Below, in pieces: positions 35,159 to 43,176 of a DNA stretch of 64,000 nt. The position numbers and the translations under genes are program-made. How positions within the stretch are numbered: the first letter of the stretch is position 1; every line of letters starts with the position of its first letter. The notes under the pieces were generated by a model. It searched no databases and was not told where the DNA came from. It saw only the letters and a list, made by a program, of their open reading frames with translations. Origin of the DNA: Phycisphaerae bacterium (lineage in GTDB: Bacteria > Planctomycetota > Phycisphaerae > Sedimentisphaerales > Anaerobacaceae); NCBI GenBank assembly GCA_017993835.1, contig JAGOLX010000006.1, forward strand, positions 115,985 to 179,984. Direction: 5' to 3'.

Positions 35159-36358
35159 TCATTTGCGGATCGTGATCTTCCGGGCGGCGCTCACCTTGCC
35201 GTACAGCTTCTGTGTATCGTAGGTCACCGTTACCGTCAGCTCTTCTTTGTCGCCCGCGAGGCTCAGATCGTCCGGTACACGCCACGTGTACCCACAGGTG
35301 CCGGCTCAGCCAAAGGGCATAACGCCCTGGGCGACCACCTCGCCGTTAGCCCGCGTGATAACGACCTGGGGGTCGAGCGATTTCGGCCGCTTGATCTTCT
35401 GGCCGCCGGAGAGTTCTTCTTCGACTTCGACGGAGTTGTCGTTGAGCCCGCGGATCATGATGTCCAGCTTCGGATCGACCAGGACCGCTGCGAACTGGAT
35501 CTCCATCCCGCGAGAGAAGGCGGTTTGATCCTTGGAGGGCTGGTCGAAGACGACCACAGGCGTGTTCGAGAAATCCAGCACGTACGGCTTGTCTGCGCGG
35601 ACCTGCATGCCATAGACCGGCTCCCGGCCACGGGCGCGGCCCTGGGCGTCGGTGTGGTAGTTGTTGGAGATCTCGATGGCCAGGTTGTCGTAGGTGACCA
35701 TCATCAGGTATGCGGTGTAGTCGCCGACGGGAATCTGGCATTCGGTCACCTCGCCGGTCCAGTGCTCCTTGATCGTCCCGATAGGCGCGGCGACAGAGCC
35801 CTTCGCGTGTACGGAGCCGTTGAACGCGATCTTCTCCAGTTCGCGACCCCCTTTTCCGACGCGGATCGTGCCGAGCGGTCCGCGATAGGGTCTGGCCGCG
35901 ATCTTGGCTCCGTCCTCGATGAGCACGAACTCGTAGAACTTGTTGTCAAGCTTGTGATAGGAGTGCAGGGACCACGAGCCCCACCAATAGGGGCCAAACC
36001 GCTTCTGCACGTCGAAGAGGAAGAACTCGCGTTCCAGCCTCTCTCCAAGGACAACGCGGAAGGGACGATTGGCGAGCGTGAGTTGACCCTGTTTGACGTG
36101 GGTCTTGTTCTCCCGCTGGAGCCTACGGACGAAGGACGGCAATTGGCCTTCGGAGAAACCGAGATCCGAAATGGCCGTCGTTGTCAGGGTGCAGGTCGTG
36201 ACGTTGGGATCGGCGAGGAACTCCTTGACCTTGGCCGCCTGATCTTGCGGCGTCGCTGCAGCTGCGAGGGCGTGATTGGAGAGCACACCTCCGGACGCCA
36301 GGACAATGAACCACAGAACACCAATGGTTGCACGACGAGATCTGTCTTCCGTTCTCAT
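35159..36358 (-). CDS. Candidate secreted selenoprotein of unknown family (in-frame TGA at codon 351)
   Basis: 399 residues if TGA at 35308-35306 is read through. A signal peptide (IGVLWFIVLASGGVLSNHALA) starts the protein. The body is rich in predicted strands (WTGEVTECQIPVGDYTAYLM, EIQFAAVLVDPKLDIMIRGL). After GVMPFG the frame hits TGA and then continues open for 48 codons as AGTCGYTWRVP, ending with strands LTVTVTYDTQKLYG and AARKITIRK, then TGA at 35161-35159. By my count 38 of the 48 extension codons end in G or C, as expected for coding DNA here. A stem-loop with SECIS geometry follows the TGA. Sec351 and Cys355 would form a redox pair. If not read through, the product would end at residue 350. 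The ATG at 36358 follows GGAGG. No family match was recognised. Confidence 0.7.
35274..35308 (-). promoter_or_regulatory. Bacterial SECIS-like stem-loop downstream of in-frame TGA
   Basis: On the minus strand, TGA (35308-35306) is followed by 13 bases, then GGTACACG (35292-35285), loop TGG (35284-35282) and CGTGTACC (35281-35274). The 8-bp stem is perfect. The loop starts 21 bases after TGA and has G at its second position. Known bacterial SECIS elements lie directly after UGA, with the loop about 16-37 bases away and a G early in the loop. Confidence 0.65.
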
Positions 36359-36553
36359 AGTTCGATGCCTCCGACTGAATTTGCGCACTATCATACCGGG
36401 CCGTCCTACCCAGGGCAATGGGTGTTCCCCTGGATTCCCGGTTACATCCAACGGACGATCTTTTTGTTTTGACCGGGCACGCAGGATTGGGGTATGGTTT
36501 GAACCGCCGCGATAGGTGCCGGCTCGATTCGATGAGAACGTTTGGAGGCTCCC

Positions 36554-37594
36554 ATGCCCGATCTGATCTTGACCGAAGGGTATCGACCCGTCCTGGGACT
36601 GCGCGAGACCGAACGCGCGATCAAGTTCATCAAGGACTGCTTTCAGGACCACCTGGCGACTGCGCTGAATCTTCAGCGGGTCTCGGCGCCGCTGTTTCTG
36701 CGCAAGGGCTCCGGGATCAACGACGACCTCAACGGGGTCGAGGCCAAGGCCGCCTTTCGCATCAAGGACGACGACTATGCGGAAGCCGAGTGCCTGTTCT
36801 CCCTGGCGAAGTGGAAGCGGATGGTCCTGGCGGACTACGGCTTCGCGCCCGGCGAAGGGCTCTATACCGACATGAATGCGATCCGTCCCGACGAGGAGTG
36901 CCTCGACAACCTGCACTCCGTCTACGTGGATCAGTGGGACTGGGAGCGCATCCTCTGCGAGCAGGAGCGGAACCTGGACTTCCTCAAGAAGATCGTGCGA
37001 ACGATCTACGGCGTCCTCCGCGAGACCGAGAAGACAATGGCCGGGCGATATCCGCAGATCACACCTATACTACCTGAAGAGATCTCCTTCGTGCACGCGG
37101 AGGAACTGCTCGCACGCTGGCCCGAAGTCGGGCCTCGTGAACGCGAGAACCGGATCGCCAAAGAACGCGGCGCGGTCTTCGTGGTCGGCATCGGCGGCCC
37201 GCTTGCCGACGGCACGATCCACGACGGAAGGGCCCCGGACTACGACGACTGGATCACGCCCACCGTCAACGGCTGCAAAGGCCTCAACGGAGACATCCTC
37301 CTGTGGTATCCGTTGCTGAATCGGGCGTTCGAGATCAGTTCCATGGGGATTCGTGTGAACGCGGATTCCCTGCGAAAGCAGTTGGAGATCCGCGGCGCCC
37401 AGGATCGCCTGCGCTTCGACTGGCACCGGCGCCTGCTGGCGGGCGAGCTGCCCCTGACCATAGGTGGCGGCATCGGCCAGTCCCGCCTGTGCATGTTCTT
37501 CCTTCGCAAGCTGCACGTCGGGGAGGTGCACGCCAGCGTCTGGCCGCGGGCCATGGTCGAACGCTGCAAGGCAGCAGGCGTCACGCTGCTGTAG
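36554..37594 (+). CDS. asnA: Aspartate--ammonia ligase AsnA
   Basis: 346 residues, normal length for AsnA, which makes asparagine from aspartate, ammonia and ATP (releasing AMP). The family pattern runs throughout: ETERAIKFIKDCFQDHL, LNLQRVSAPLFLRKGSGIND, GLYTDMNAIRPDEE, YVDQWDWERIL, and the class II synthetase-like C-terminal motif LTIGGGIGQSRLCMFFL. The ATG at 36554 has GGAGG at 36544-36548; a start four codons earlier is less likely. It is divergent from the candidate selenoprotein gene. Confidence 0.95.
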   Translation: MPDLILTEGYRPVLGLRETERAIKFIKDCFQDHLATALNLQRVSAPLFLRKGSGINDDLNGVEAKAAFRIKDDDYAEAECLFSLAKWKRMVLADYGFAPGEGLYTDMNAIRPDEECLDNLHSVYVDQWDWERILCEQERNLDFLKKIVRTIYGVLRETEKTMAGRYPQITPILPEEISFVHAEELLARWPEVGPRERENRIAKERGAVFVVGIGGPLADGTIHDGRAPDYDDWITPTVNGCKGLNGDILLWYPLLNRAFEISSMGIRVNADSLRKQLEIRGAQDRLRFDWHRRLLAGELPLTIGGGIGQSRLCMFFLRKLHVGEVHASVWPRAMVERCKAAGVTLL

Positions 37595-37753
37595 GCGGGA
37601 GCCGTCGCTCGTCGCTCGTCACCCGGCCCTTGTTGCTCGCATTGGGCGGGCCGCTCGTCGTCGGAACGACCGCGTTTCGAGCCTTTGGATCTCCGCTGCT
37701 TCGGATCGGTTTCAGATTCTGGATTTCGAACTTCCCGTTTGCGGCTGTGGCGC

Positions 37754-37790
37754 AAGAAAAAGGGGATGACGCCATGGTCATCCCCTTTGG
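37754..37790 (-). terminator. Rho-independent terminator of the coiled-coil lipoprotein gene
   Basis: AAAGGGGATGAC (37759-37770) and GTCATCCCCTTT (37777-37788) form a 12-bp stem with loop GCCATG. On the minus strand the stem is followed by a T-rich run. It lies about 50 bases after the stop at 37839, between converging genes. Confidence 0.85.
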
Positions 37791-37838
37791 GTGGCGGATT
37801 TGGACTCCGCGATGTGGATCGGCTTCGCCGAGCTTCGG

Positions 37839-40800
37839 CTACTTCGCGGCTTCGATCACCACGGGTTGCCCGGCCGGCGTCGCATCGCCCGCTTTGACCG
37901 CGACCGGCGACTGCTTGATCTGCTCGATGGTCGTCTTGAGTGTCTCCGTCTGGCTCAGCGTGTTCCTCTGCACCTGGCTCATTTGCTCCTGGAGCTGGGT
38001 TTGGGCCTGCCGAAGCTGCGAGATCGCCTCGATGATTGCCTGCATGTCCTGCGAGATCCGAGTCTCGAACTGCTGGCGCTGCGGGTCGTTCGTATCGAGC
38101 GGAGCCGCGGTCTCCTTGATGCTCGTCTGCACGACGCCCTGGAGCTTGCCGAACTGCTGGTCGAGCGACGCGATGCCGTCGGTCAACGCCTGGATTCGGG
38201 CCTGCGTTGCGTCGAGACGTTCGAGCCAGCCCTGCTGACCCTGGGCGATTTCCGAGAGCTTGTTGACCATCTCGACTCGCCCGGCCTGGGCGTTCTGCTC
38301 GGACTTGACCTGGCCATCGCTCACCGCTGCGACCTCTCGTGCGGTCTGTCCCGTCGTGTTTGCCACGATATCGAGGCTGCCCTGGAGGTTCTGCTGATTC
38401 TCAGCGAGCTTGGTTACCTGGGCGTTGGTCGTTTGGCTGTAGCCCTGGATGTCCTTCGCAAGGGCATCCTGTCTGCCGGCGACGGCAGTCACGTCGGCCG
38501 CGGTCTGCGTGGTCGTGGTTGCGATGCCGTCAACGCTGGCCTGCGTCTTTTGTTGATTCTCGGCGAGCTGAGCCACCTGGGCACTGGTCGTTTCACTGTA
38601 GGCCCGGATCGCCTTTGCAAGCGTGTCCTGCTGTCCGGCGACGGCGGTCACGTCTGCCGCGGTCTGCGTGGTCGTGGCACCGATGGCATCGACGCCGGCC
38701 TGTGTTCTCTGCTGATTCTCAGCGAGCTTGGTTACCTGGGCGTTGGTCGCTTCACTGTAGCCCTGGATGTCCTTCGCAAGGGCGTCCTGTCGTCCGGCGA
38801 CGGCAGTTACGTCTGCCGCGGTTTGCGTGGTATTAGCCGCGATGCCATCAACGCTGGCCTGCGTCTTCTGCTGATTCTCGGCTAGCTGAGCCACCTGGGC
38901 GCTGGTCGCCTCACTGTAGCCCTGGATGTCCTTCGCAAGGGCGTCCTGTCGTCCGGCGACGGCAGTCACGTCCGCGGCGGTCTGTGTGGTCGTGACACCG
39001 ATGGCATCGACGCCGGCCTGCGTTTTCTGCTGATTCTCGGCTAGCTGGGCCACCTGGGCGTTGGTCGTTTCGCTGTAGCCCTGGATCGCCTTTGCCAGCG
39101 TGTCCTGCCTGCCGGTGACGGCGGTCACGTCCGCGGCAGTCTGCGTGGTGGTAGCCGCGATGCCATCGACGCTGCCCTGGGTTTTCTGCTGATTCTCGGC
39201 AAGCTGAGCCACCTGAGTGTTGGTGGTTTCGCTGTAACCCTGGATGGCCTTCGCAAGGGTGTCCTGTCGTCCAGCGACGGCAGTCACGTCCCCGGCGGTC
39301 TGTGTGGTCGTGGCACCGATGGCATCGACGCCGGCCTGTGTTTTCTGTTGATTCTCAGCGAGCTGAGCTGCGTAGGCGTTGGTCGCTTCACTGTAGTCCT
39401 GGACGGCTTTCGCAAGGGCGTCCTGTCGCCCGGCGACGGCGGTCACGTCTGCCGCGGTCTGCGTGGTCGTAGCCGCGATGGCATCGACGCTGGCCTGTGT
39501 TTTCTGTTGATTCTCAGCGAGCTGAGCTGCGTAGGCGTTGGTTGTTTCGCTGTAGCCCTGGATCGCCTTCGCAAGGGCGTCCTGTCGCCCGGCGACTGCA
39601 GTTACGTCCGCCGCGGTCTGCGTGGTCGTAGCCGCGATGCCATCGACGCTGCCCTGGGTCTTCTGCTGGTTCTCGGCAAGCTGGGCCACCTGGGCGTTGG
39701 TCGCTTCACTGTAGCCCTGGACGGCTTGAGCGAGAGCGTCCTGTCGTCCGGCAACAGCGTCCACGCTGGTTTGTATCTTCTGCCCATTCTCGTCCAGAGC
39801 GGCTGTCCGCGCGAGGATCGTCTCGTTTCCGGTCCGGAGGTTCCGCTGGAGGTCCGCGTGGCCGTTGTTCAGGGCCAGGATGTCCATGGTCGCCTGGCCT
39901 GTCATCGCCATCAGGATGTCCTGGCTGTCGCCGAGCGACTTCTGACTGTCTTCGATCCGGGCCATGCGATTGTTGACTGTCTCGCCGTGCTGCGAGAACG
40001 AAGTCTGCAACGCGTCTTGTGCGAGCGAGATGCCGGTCAGGTCCGCGTAGGCGCGGTCGATCACCTTGGCGGTCTTGTCGATCTGGGTGGTCAGGGTCCG
40101 CTGGTTCTCTTCAACCGCGGCCGTCCGAGCAACCATCGCGTCGCTGGATGCCTGGATGCCCGCCTGGAAAGCCGTCTGCCGCTCGGCCATGCCGCGAACG
40201 TCGTCGGCGGTCCGGCCCGCGCGGTCGTGGAGACCGGTCATACCGGTCTGCATGGCCTGCTGGAACGTGGCCTGTCCGTTGTTCAATGTGAGCATGGCCA
40301 GCGCCGTCTGGCCCGAGGTCGCGGTCAGTGCATCGACCTGGGTGCGAAGCGTCTGCTGTCCGTCGAAGAGTCCGGCCATCGCCGTGATGATGGCGTCCTG
40401 GTTGGCCTTCATCGTCTCGCGGGCGGCCGTCTGCTCGGATCGCACCGCGGAGAATGCCGCTCCGGAATCTGCAGCGGCCTGGTCCGCTTTCCCGTTCAGG
40501 GTGTCGATGCCGGCCTGCAGAATCCGCTGCGAGTCGGCCATGGCGACGAGCCGGCCGGCGGTTTGCTCGTGGTTGCCGTTGAGCGATTCCTGCATCGCGG
40601 TCTGGGCGGCCGCTATGGCGGAGATCGTCGTGGCCGTCTGGTTCGCGGTGGCGAACAATCGCTCGATGCCCGCCTGATGATTCTGTTGATGAAGTTCCAG
40701 AATGTTGAGTTTGTCCGCGACGGCCTGCGTGCGGCCCTGCAGATCGTCCCGCACGGCGAGCAGGTCGTTCGCGAATCGCTGCTGACCTGCGTCCAGCGTG

Positions 40801-41462
40801 GTCAGACGCTCAGTGACCAGCTTGTGGTTGTCCTGCGTCTGGGCCGCAAGAGCGTCCTGCTTGCCGGCGACCGCCGCAAGGTCCTTCGCCAGTCCCGCGT
40901 CAGCCTGCTGCAAACGGGTGATGCCGGTCTGGATGCCCTCCTGGTTGCTGACCACGGCGGCCACCTGGCCCTTCAGCTCCCGCTGATTGGCCTGCACTGT
41001 GTCGCGGAGTCCGGCGTGCTGCTGCGACAGGGACGTCAGGTCGGACGCCGTGTGGTCCGCGGTGTCCTGCACCTTTGCGACGCGGTCGTGCAGCGACTGC
41101 TGGCTTCCCTGGATCGCAGTCGCCTTGGCGTCCAGTCCCTGATGGCCTGCGACGACCGTCTCCTGGAGCTTGTGCTGGTCGCTCTGGACGGTTTGGACCT
41201 GCGTCGCAACTGCCTGTGTGTCCGCATCGAGATCCTGGATGCCCGCCTGGAGCTTGTTGGTGCCGGTGTGGACCTGCGACGAGAGGGTGGCGATTTCGCG
41301 TGCGTTGGCCGCCACCATGGCCTGCAGTTTGACCTGGTTGTCCTCCATTCGGGTCAGTTGTTTGTTGCAGCCGCCGAGGCAGAGCAGCAGGGCGACCATC
41401 GTACAGAGACAAACGCCGCTCGCGACCCAACGTCTGCTCTCGACTCCCTTCGATCCTCGCAT
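37839..41462 (-). CDS. Large repetitive coiled-coil lipoprotein
   Basis: 1207 residues. The signal peptide ends in a lipobox (LLLCLGGCNKQ), so it should be membrane-anchored. Almost the whole protein is alpha-helical coiled coil rich in Gln, Ala, Thr and Asp, with LQAMVAANAREIATLSSQV near the start. About residues 600-1020 consist of eight tandem 53-residue units of the form QLAENQQKTQASVDAIAATT, then TQTAADVTAVAGRQDALAKA and IQGYSETTNAQ. The C-terminal 150 residues are non-repetitive helix ending GDATPAGQPVVIEAAK. It resembles long periplasmic or surface spacer proteins; function is unknown. The ATG at 41462 follows AAGGAG; the frame stays open far upstream opposite purD, but that part is not coding. 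Confidence 0.8.
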   Translation of the reverse strand: MRGSKGVESRRWVASGVCLCTMVALLLCLGGCNKQLTRMEDNQVKLQAMVAANAREIATLSSQVHTGTNKLQAGIQDLDADTQAVATQVQTVQSDQHKLQETVVAGHQGLDAKATAIQGSQQSLHDRVAKVQDTADHTASDLTSLSQQHAGLRDTVQANQRELKGQVAAVVSNQEGIQTGITRLQQADAGLAKDLAAVAGKQDALAAQTQDNHKLVTERLTTLDAGQQRFANDLLAVRDDLQGRTQAVADKLNILELHQQNHQAGIERLFATANQTATTISAIAAAQTAMQESLNGNHEQTAGRLVAMADSQRILQAGIDTLNGKADQAAADSGAAFSAVRSEQTAARETMKANQDAIITAMAGLFDGQQTLRTQVDALTATSGQTALAMLTLNNGQATFQQAMQTGMTGLHDRAGRTADDVRGMAERQTAFQAGIQASSDAMVARTAAVEENQRTLTTQIDKTAKVIDRAYADLTGISLAQDALQTSFSQHGETVNNRMARIEDSQKSLGDSQDILMAMTGQATMDILALNNGHADLQRNLRTGNETILARTAALDENGQKIQTSVDAVAGRQDALAQAVQGYSEATNAQVAQLAENQQKTQGSVDGIAATTTQTAADVTAVAGRQDALAKAIQGYSETTNAYAAQLAENQQKTQASVDAIAATTTQTAADVTAVAGRQDALAKAVQDYSEATNAYAAQLAENQQKTQAGVDAIGATTTQTAGDVTAVAGRQDTLAKAIQGYSETTNTQVAQLAENQQKTQGSVDGIAATTTQTAADVTAVTGRQDTLAKAIQGYSETTNAQVAQLAENQQKTQAGVDAIGVTTTQTAADVTAVAGRQDALAKDIQGYSEATSAQVAQLAENQQKTQASVDGIAANTTQTAADVTAVAGRQDALAKDIQGYSEATNAQVTKLAENQQRTQAGVDAIGATTTQTAADVTAVAGQQDTLAKAIRAYSETTSAQVAQLAENQQKTQASVDGIATTTTQTAADVTAVAGRQDALAKDIQGYSQTTNAQVTKLAENQQNLQGSLDIVANTTGQTAREVAAVSDGQVKSEQNAQAGRVEMVNKLSEIAQGQQGWLERLDATQARIQALTDGIASLDQQFGKLQGVVQTSIKETAAPLDTNDPQRQQFETRISQDMQAIIEAISQLRQAQTQLQEQMSQVQRNTLSQTETLKTTIEQIKQSPVAVKAGDATPAGQPVVIEAAK
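38397..39669 (-). repeat. Eight tandem 159-bp in-frame repeats within the coiled-coil lipoprotein
   Basis: Landmark positions of the LAENQQ codons fall at about 38397, 38556, 38715, 38874, 39033, 39192, 39351, 39510 and 39669, exactly 159 bases apart each time. Units are similar but not identical at the DNA level, which suggests expansion by duplication followed by drift. In-frame and coding, so not a CRISPR array. Confidence 0.85.
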
Positions 41463-41873
41463 GATGACTCCTTTCATTCCATATGACTGCAGGCGTCCAT
41501 CTTCCCCACGGTATCCCATCCTGCTATTCCGTGGCGTGGCAAGCGGCCCATCTTGACCAGATTCCCGCATTACCAGTACTGGGAAGAGACTACCAGCCAT
41601 CTCTTTCATCGGCAACCATAATTTCGAATCTTTACTCTTTATGGGACCGGTACGGAACGTGGGCAGAATACAGGAGATACAGCAATAGGAAGTTCGACTT
41701 GAGTGGCGCTCTCTCCTCTGGTACAGTACCCGTTCAGCTTGCGGCCCGCCGGCGGTGCGGCAAAACGGACTGCTCGCGTCTCGGCGAAGGGTCGGGCACA
41801 ACTGGGGCAAGGGGATCTTTCCCGGCGCAAGGCATGGCGCCGGCGGACCCCTGATGATGGCAAAGGATCGACG
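41463..41873. other. Intergenic region between coiled-coil lipoprotein and purD (divergent)
   Basis: About 410 bases without a gene. It contains a possible purD promoter (41699-41727) and should contain the promoter of the lipoprotein gene on the other strand, which was not identified. No repeats recognised. Confidence 0.4.
41699..41727 (+). promoter_or_regulatory. Possible sigma-70-type promoter for purD
   Basis: TTGAGT at 41699-41704 and TACAGT at 41722-41727 with 17-base spacing. Each hexamer matches four of six consensus positions. Pattern match only. Confidence 0.35.
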
Positions 41874-43151
41874 ATGGATGTACTGCTGATCGGCAGCGGG
41901 GGACGCGAGCACGCAATCGCGTGGAAACTCAAACAATCCAGGCAGTTGGGCAAGCTCTATATCGCCCCGGGCAATGCGGGGACCGCCCTGTGCGGCCAGA
42001 ACGTCGAGATCAAAGACAGCGACATCCCCGCCCTGGTCGGTTTCGCAAGAGAGAAGCGCGTGGGCCTGGTGATCGTGGGGCCGGAGGAGCCGCTGGCCAA
42101 GGGGATCGTCGACGTGATGGAGGCCTCGGGCATCAAGGCTTTCGGTCCGACCGGCGCGGCCGCCCAGCTCGAGGCGGACAAGGCCTTCTCCAAGCAGTTG
42201 ATGCGGTCCGGCTCGATCTCCACCGCGGAAGGGCGGGTCTTTGACCGATTCAGCGACGCCAAGGCCTACATCGCCAGTCGGGACGAACCCGTGGTGATCA
42301 AGGCCGCCGGATTGGCCAAGGGCAAAGGCGTAATGGTGTGCGACGATCCGGCCGAGGGCATTCTGGCCGCTGAGAAGATCATGGTGGACCGGATCTTCGG
42401 CGACGCGGGAGAGCGGATTGTCGTGGAAGACAAGCTGCTCGGCGAAGAGACCTCGATCCTGGCGTTCGTGGACGGTCACAACATCTATGTCATGGAGTCG
42501 TCTCAGGATCACAAGCCCATCGGCGACGGCGACACCGGCCCGAACACCGGCGGCATGGGCGCCTACAGTCCGGCGCCCATCGTCACGGAGGCGATGATGG
42601 ACCGTATCACGCGGGAGATCCTCGTGCCTGCGGTGGACGCGATGAATCGAAACGGGACGCCCTACAAGGGAGTGCTCTACGCAGGTCTGATGATCACCAG
42701 CGGCGGCCCGAGGGTGCTCGAATTCAACGTCCGGTTCGGCGATCCGGAGACCCAGCCGATCCTCATGCGGCTCCAGAGCGACCTGCTCGAAGTCTGCCTG
42801 GCGGCCTGCGAAGCGAAGCTGGAGGATGTCACGCTGCGCTGGGACCCACGTCCGTCGGTCTGTGTCGTGATGGCCTCCGGCGGCTATCCCGACGCGTATC
42901 AAAAGGGCAAGGTCATCAGCGGGCTGAAAGAGGCGGGCGAACTCGACGACGTGGTCGTGTTCCACGCGGGCACGAAGCTGTGCGATCGGGGCGTGGTCAC
43001 CAACGGCGGTCGCGTGCTCGGCGTGACCGCCCTCGGCGAGACGGTCGCTGCGGCCAAGGCGCGGGCCTACGAGGCGGTCGACCGGATTCAGTTCGAAGGC
43101 GCCTATTGCCGTCGGGATATCGCCGACAAGGCGATCCGGCGCACGTCGTAA
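41874..43151 (+). CDS. purD: Phosphoribosylamine--glycine ligase
   Basis: 425 residues, normal length. GAR synthetase joins glycine to phosphoribosylamine in step two of purine synthesis, with an ATP-grasp fold. Seen are the N-terminal LLIGSGGREHAIAWKL, IVGPEEPLAKGIVD, KAAGLAKGKGVMVCD (ATP-grasp lysines), the signature DGDTGPNTGGMGAYSPAP, and RVLEFNVRFGDPETQP. The ATG at 41874 follows AAAGGA; the upstream in-frame 57 codons do not match the family. The AsmA-like gene follows after 25 bases. Confidence 0.96.
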   Translation: MDVLLIGSGGREHAIAWKLKQSRQLGKLYIAPGNAGTALCGQNVEIKDSDIPALVGFAREKRVGLVIVGPEEPLAKGIVDVMEASGIKAFGPTGAAAQLEADKAFSKQLMRSGSISTAEGRVFDRFSDAKAYIASRDEPVVIKAAGLAKGKGVMVCDDPAEGILAAEKIMVDRIFGDAGERIVVEDKLLGEETSILAFVDGHNIYVMESSQDHKPIGDGDTGPNTGGMGAYSPAPIVTEAMMDRITREILVPAVDAMNRNGTPYKGVLYAGLMITSGGPRVLEFNVRFGDPETQPILMRLQSDLLEVCLAACEAKLEDVTLRWDPRPSVCVVMASGGYPDAYQKGKVISGLKEAGELDDVVVFHAGTKLCDRGVVTNGGRVLGVTALGETVAAAKARAYEAVDRIQFEGAYCRRDIADKAIRRTS

Positions 43152-43176
43152 GCATCGTTCGTCGGAAGCACCATCC

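Noticed and set aside
38397..39669. Regular 159-bp repeats considered as a CRISPR-like array
   Set aside because: The units are in frame within one protein, there are no short conserved repeats with unique spacers, and no cas genes are near.
39348..41486. 712-codon open frame antisense to the coiled-coil lipoprotein
   Set aside because: Mirror of the repeats on the coding strand; no start signal or family pattern.
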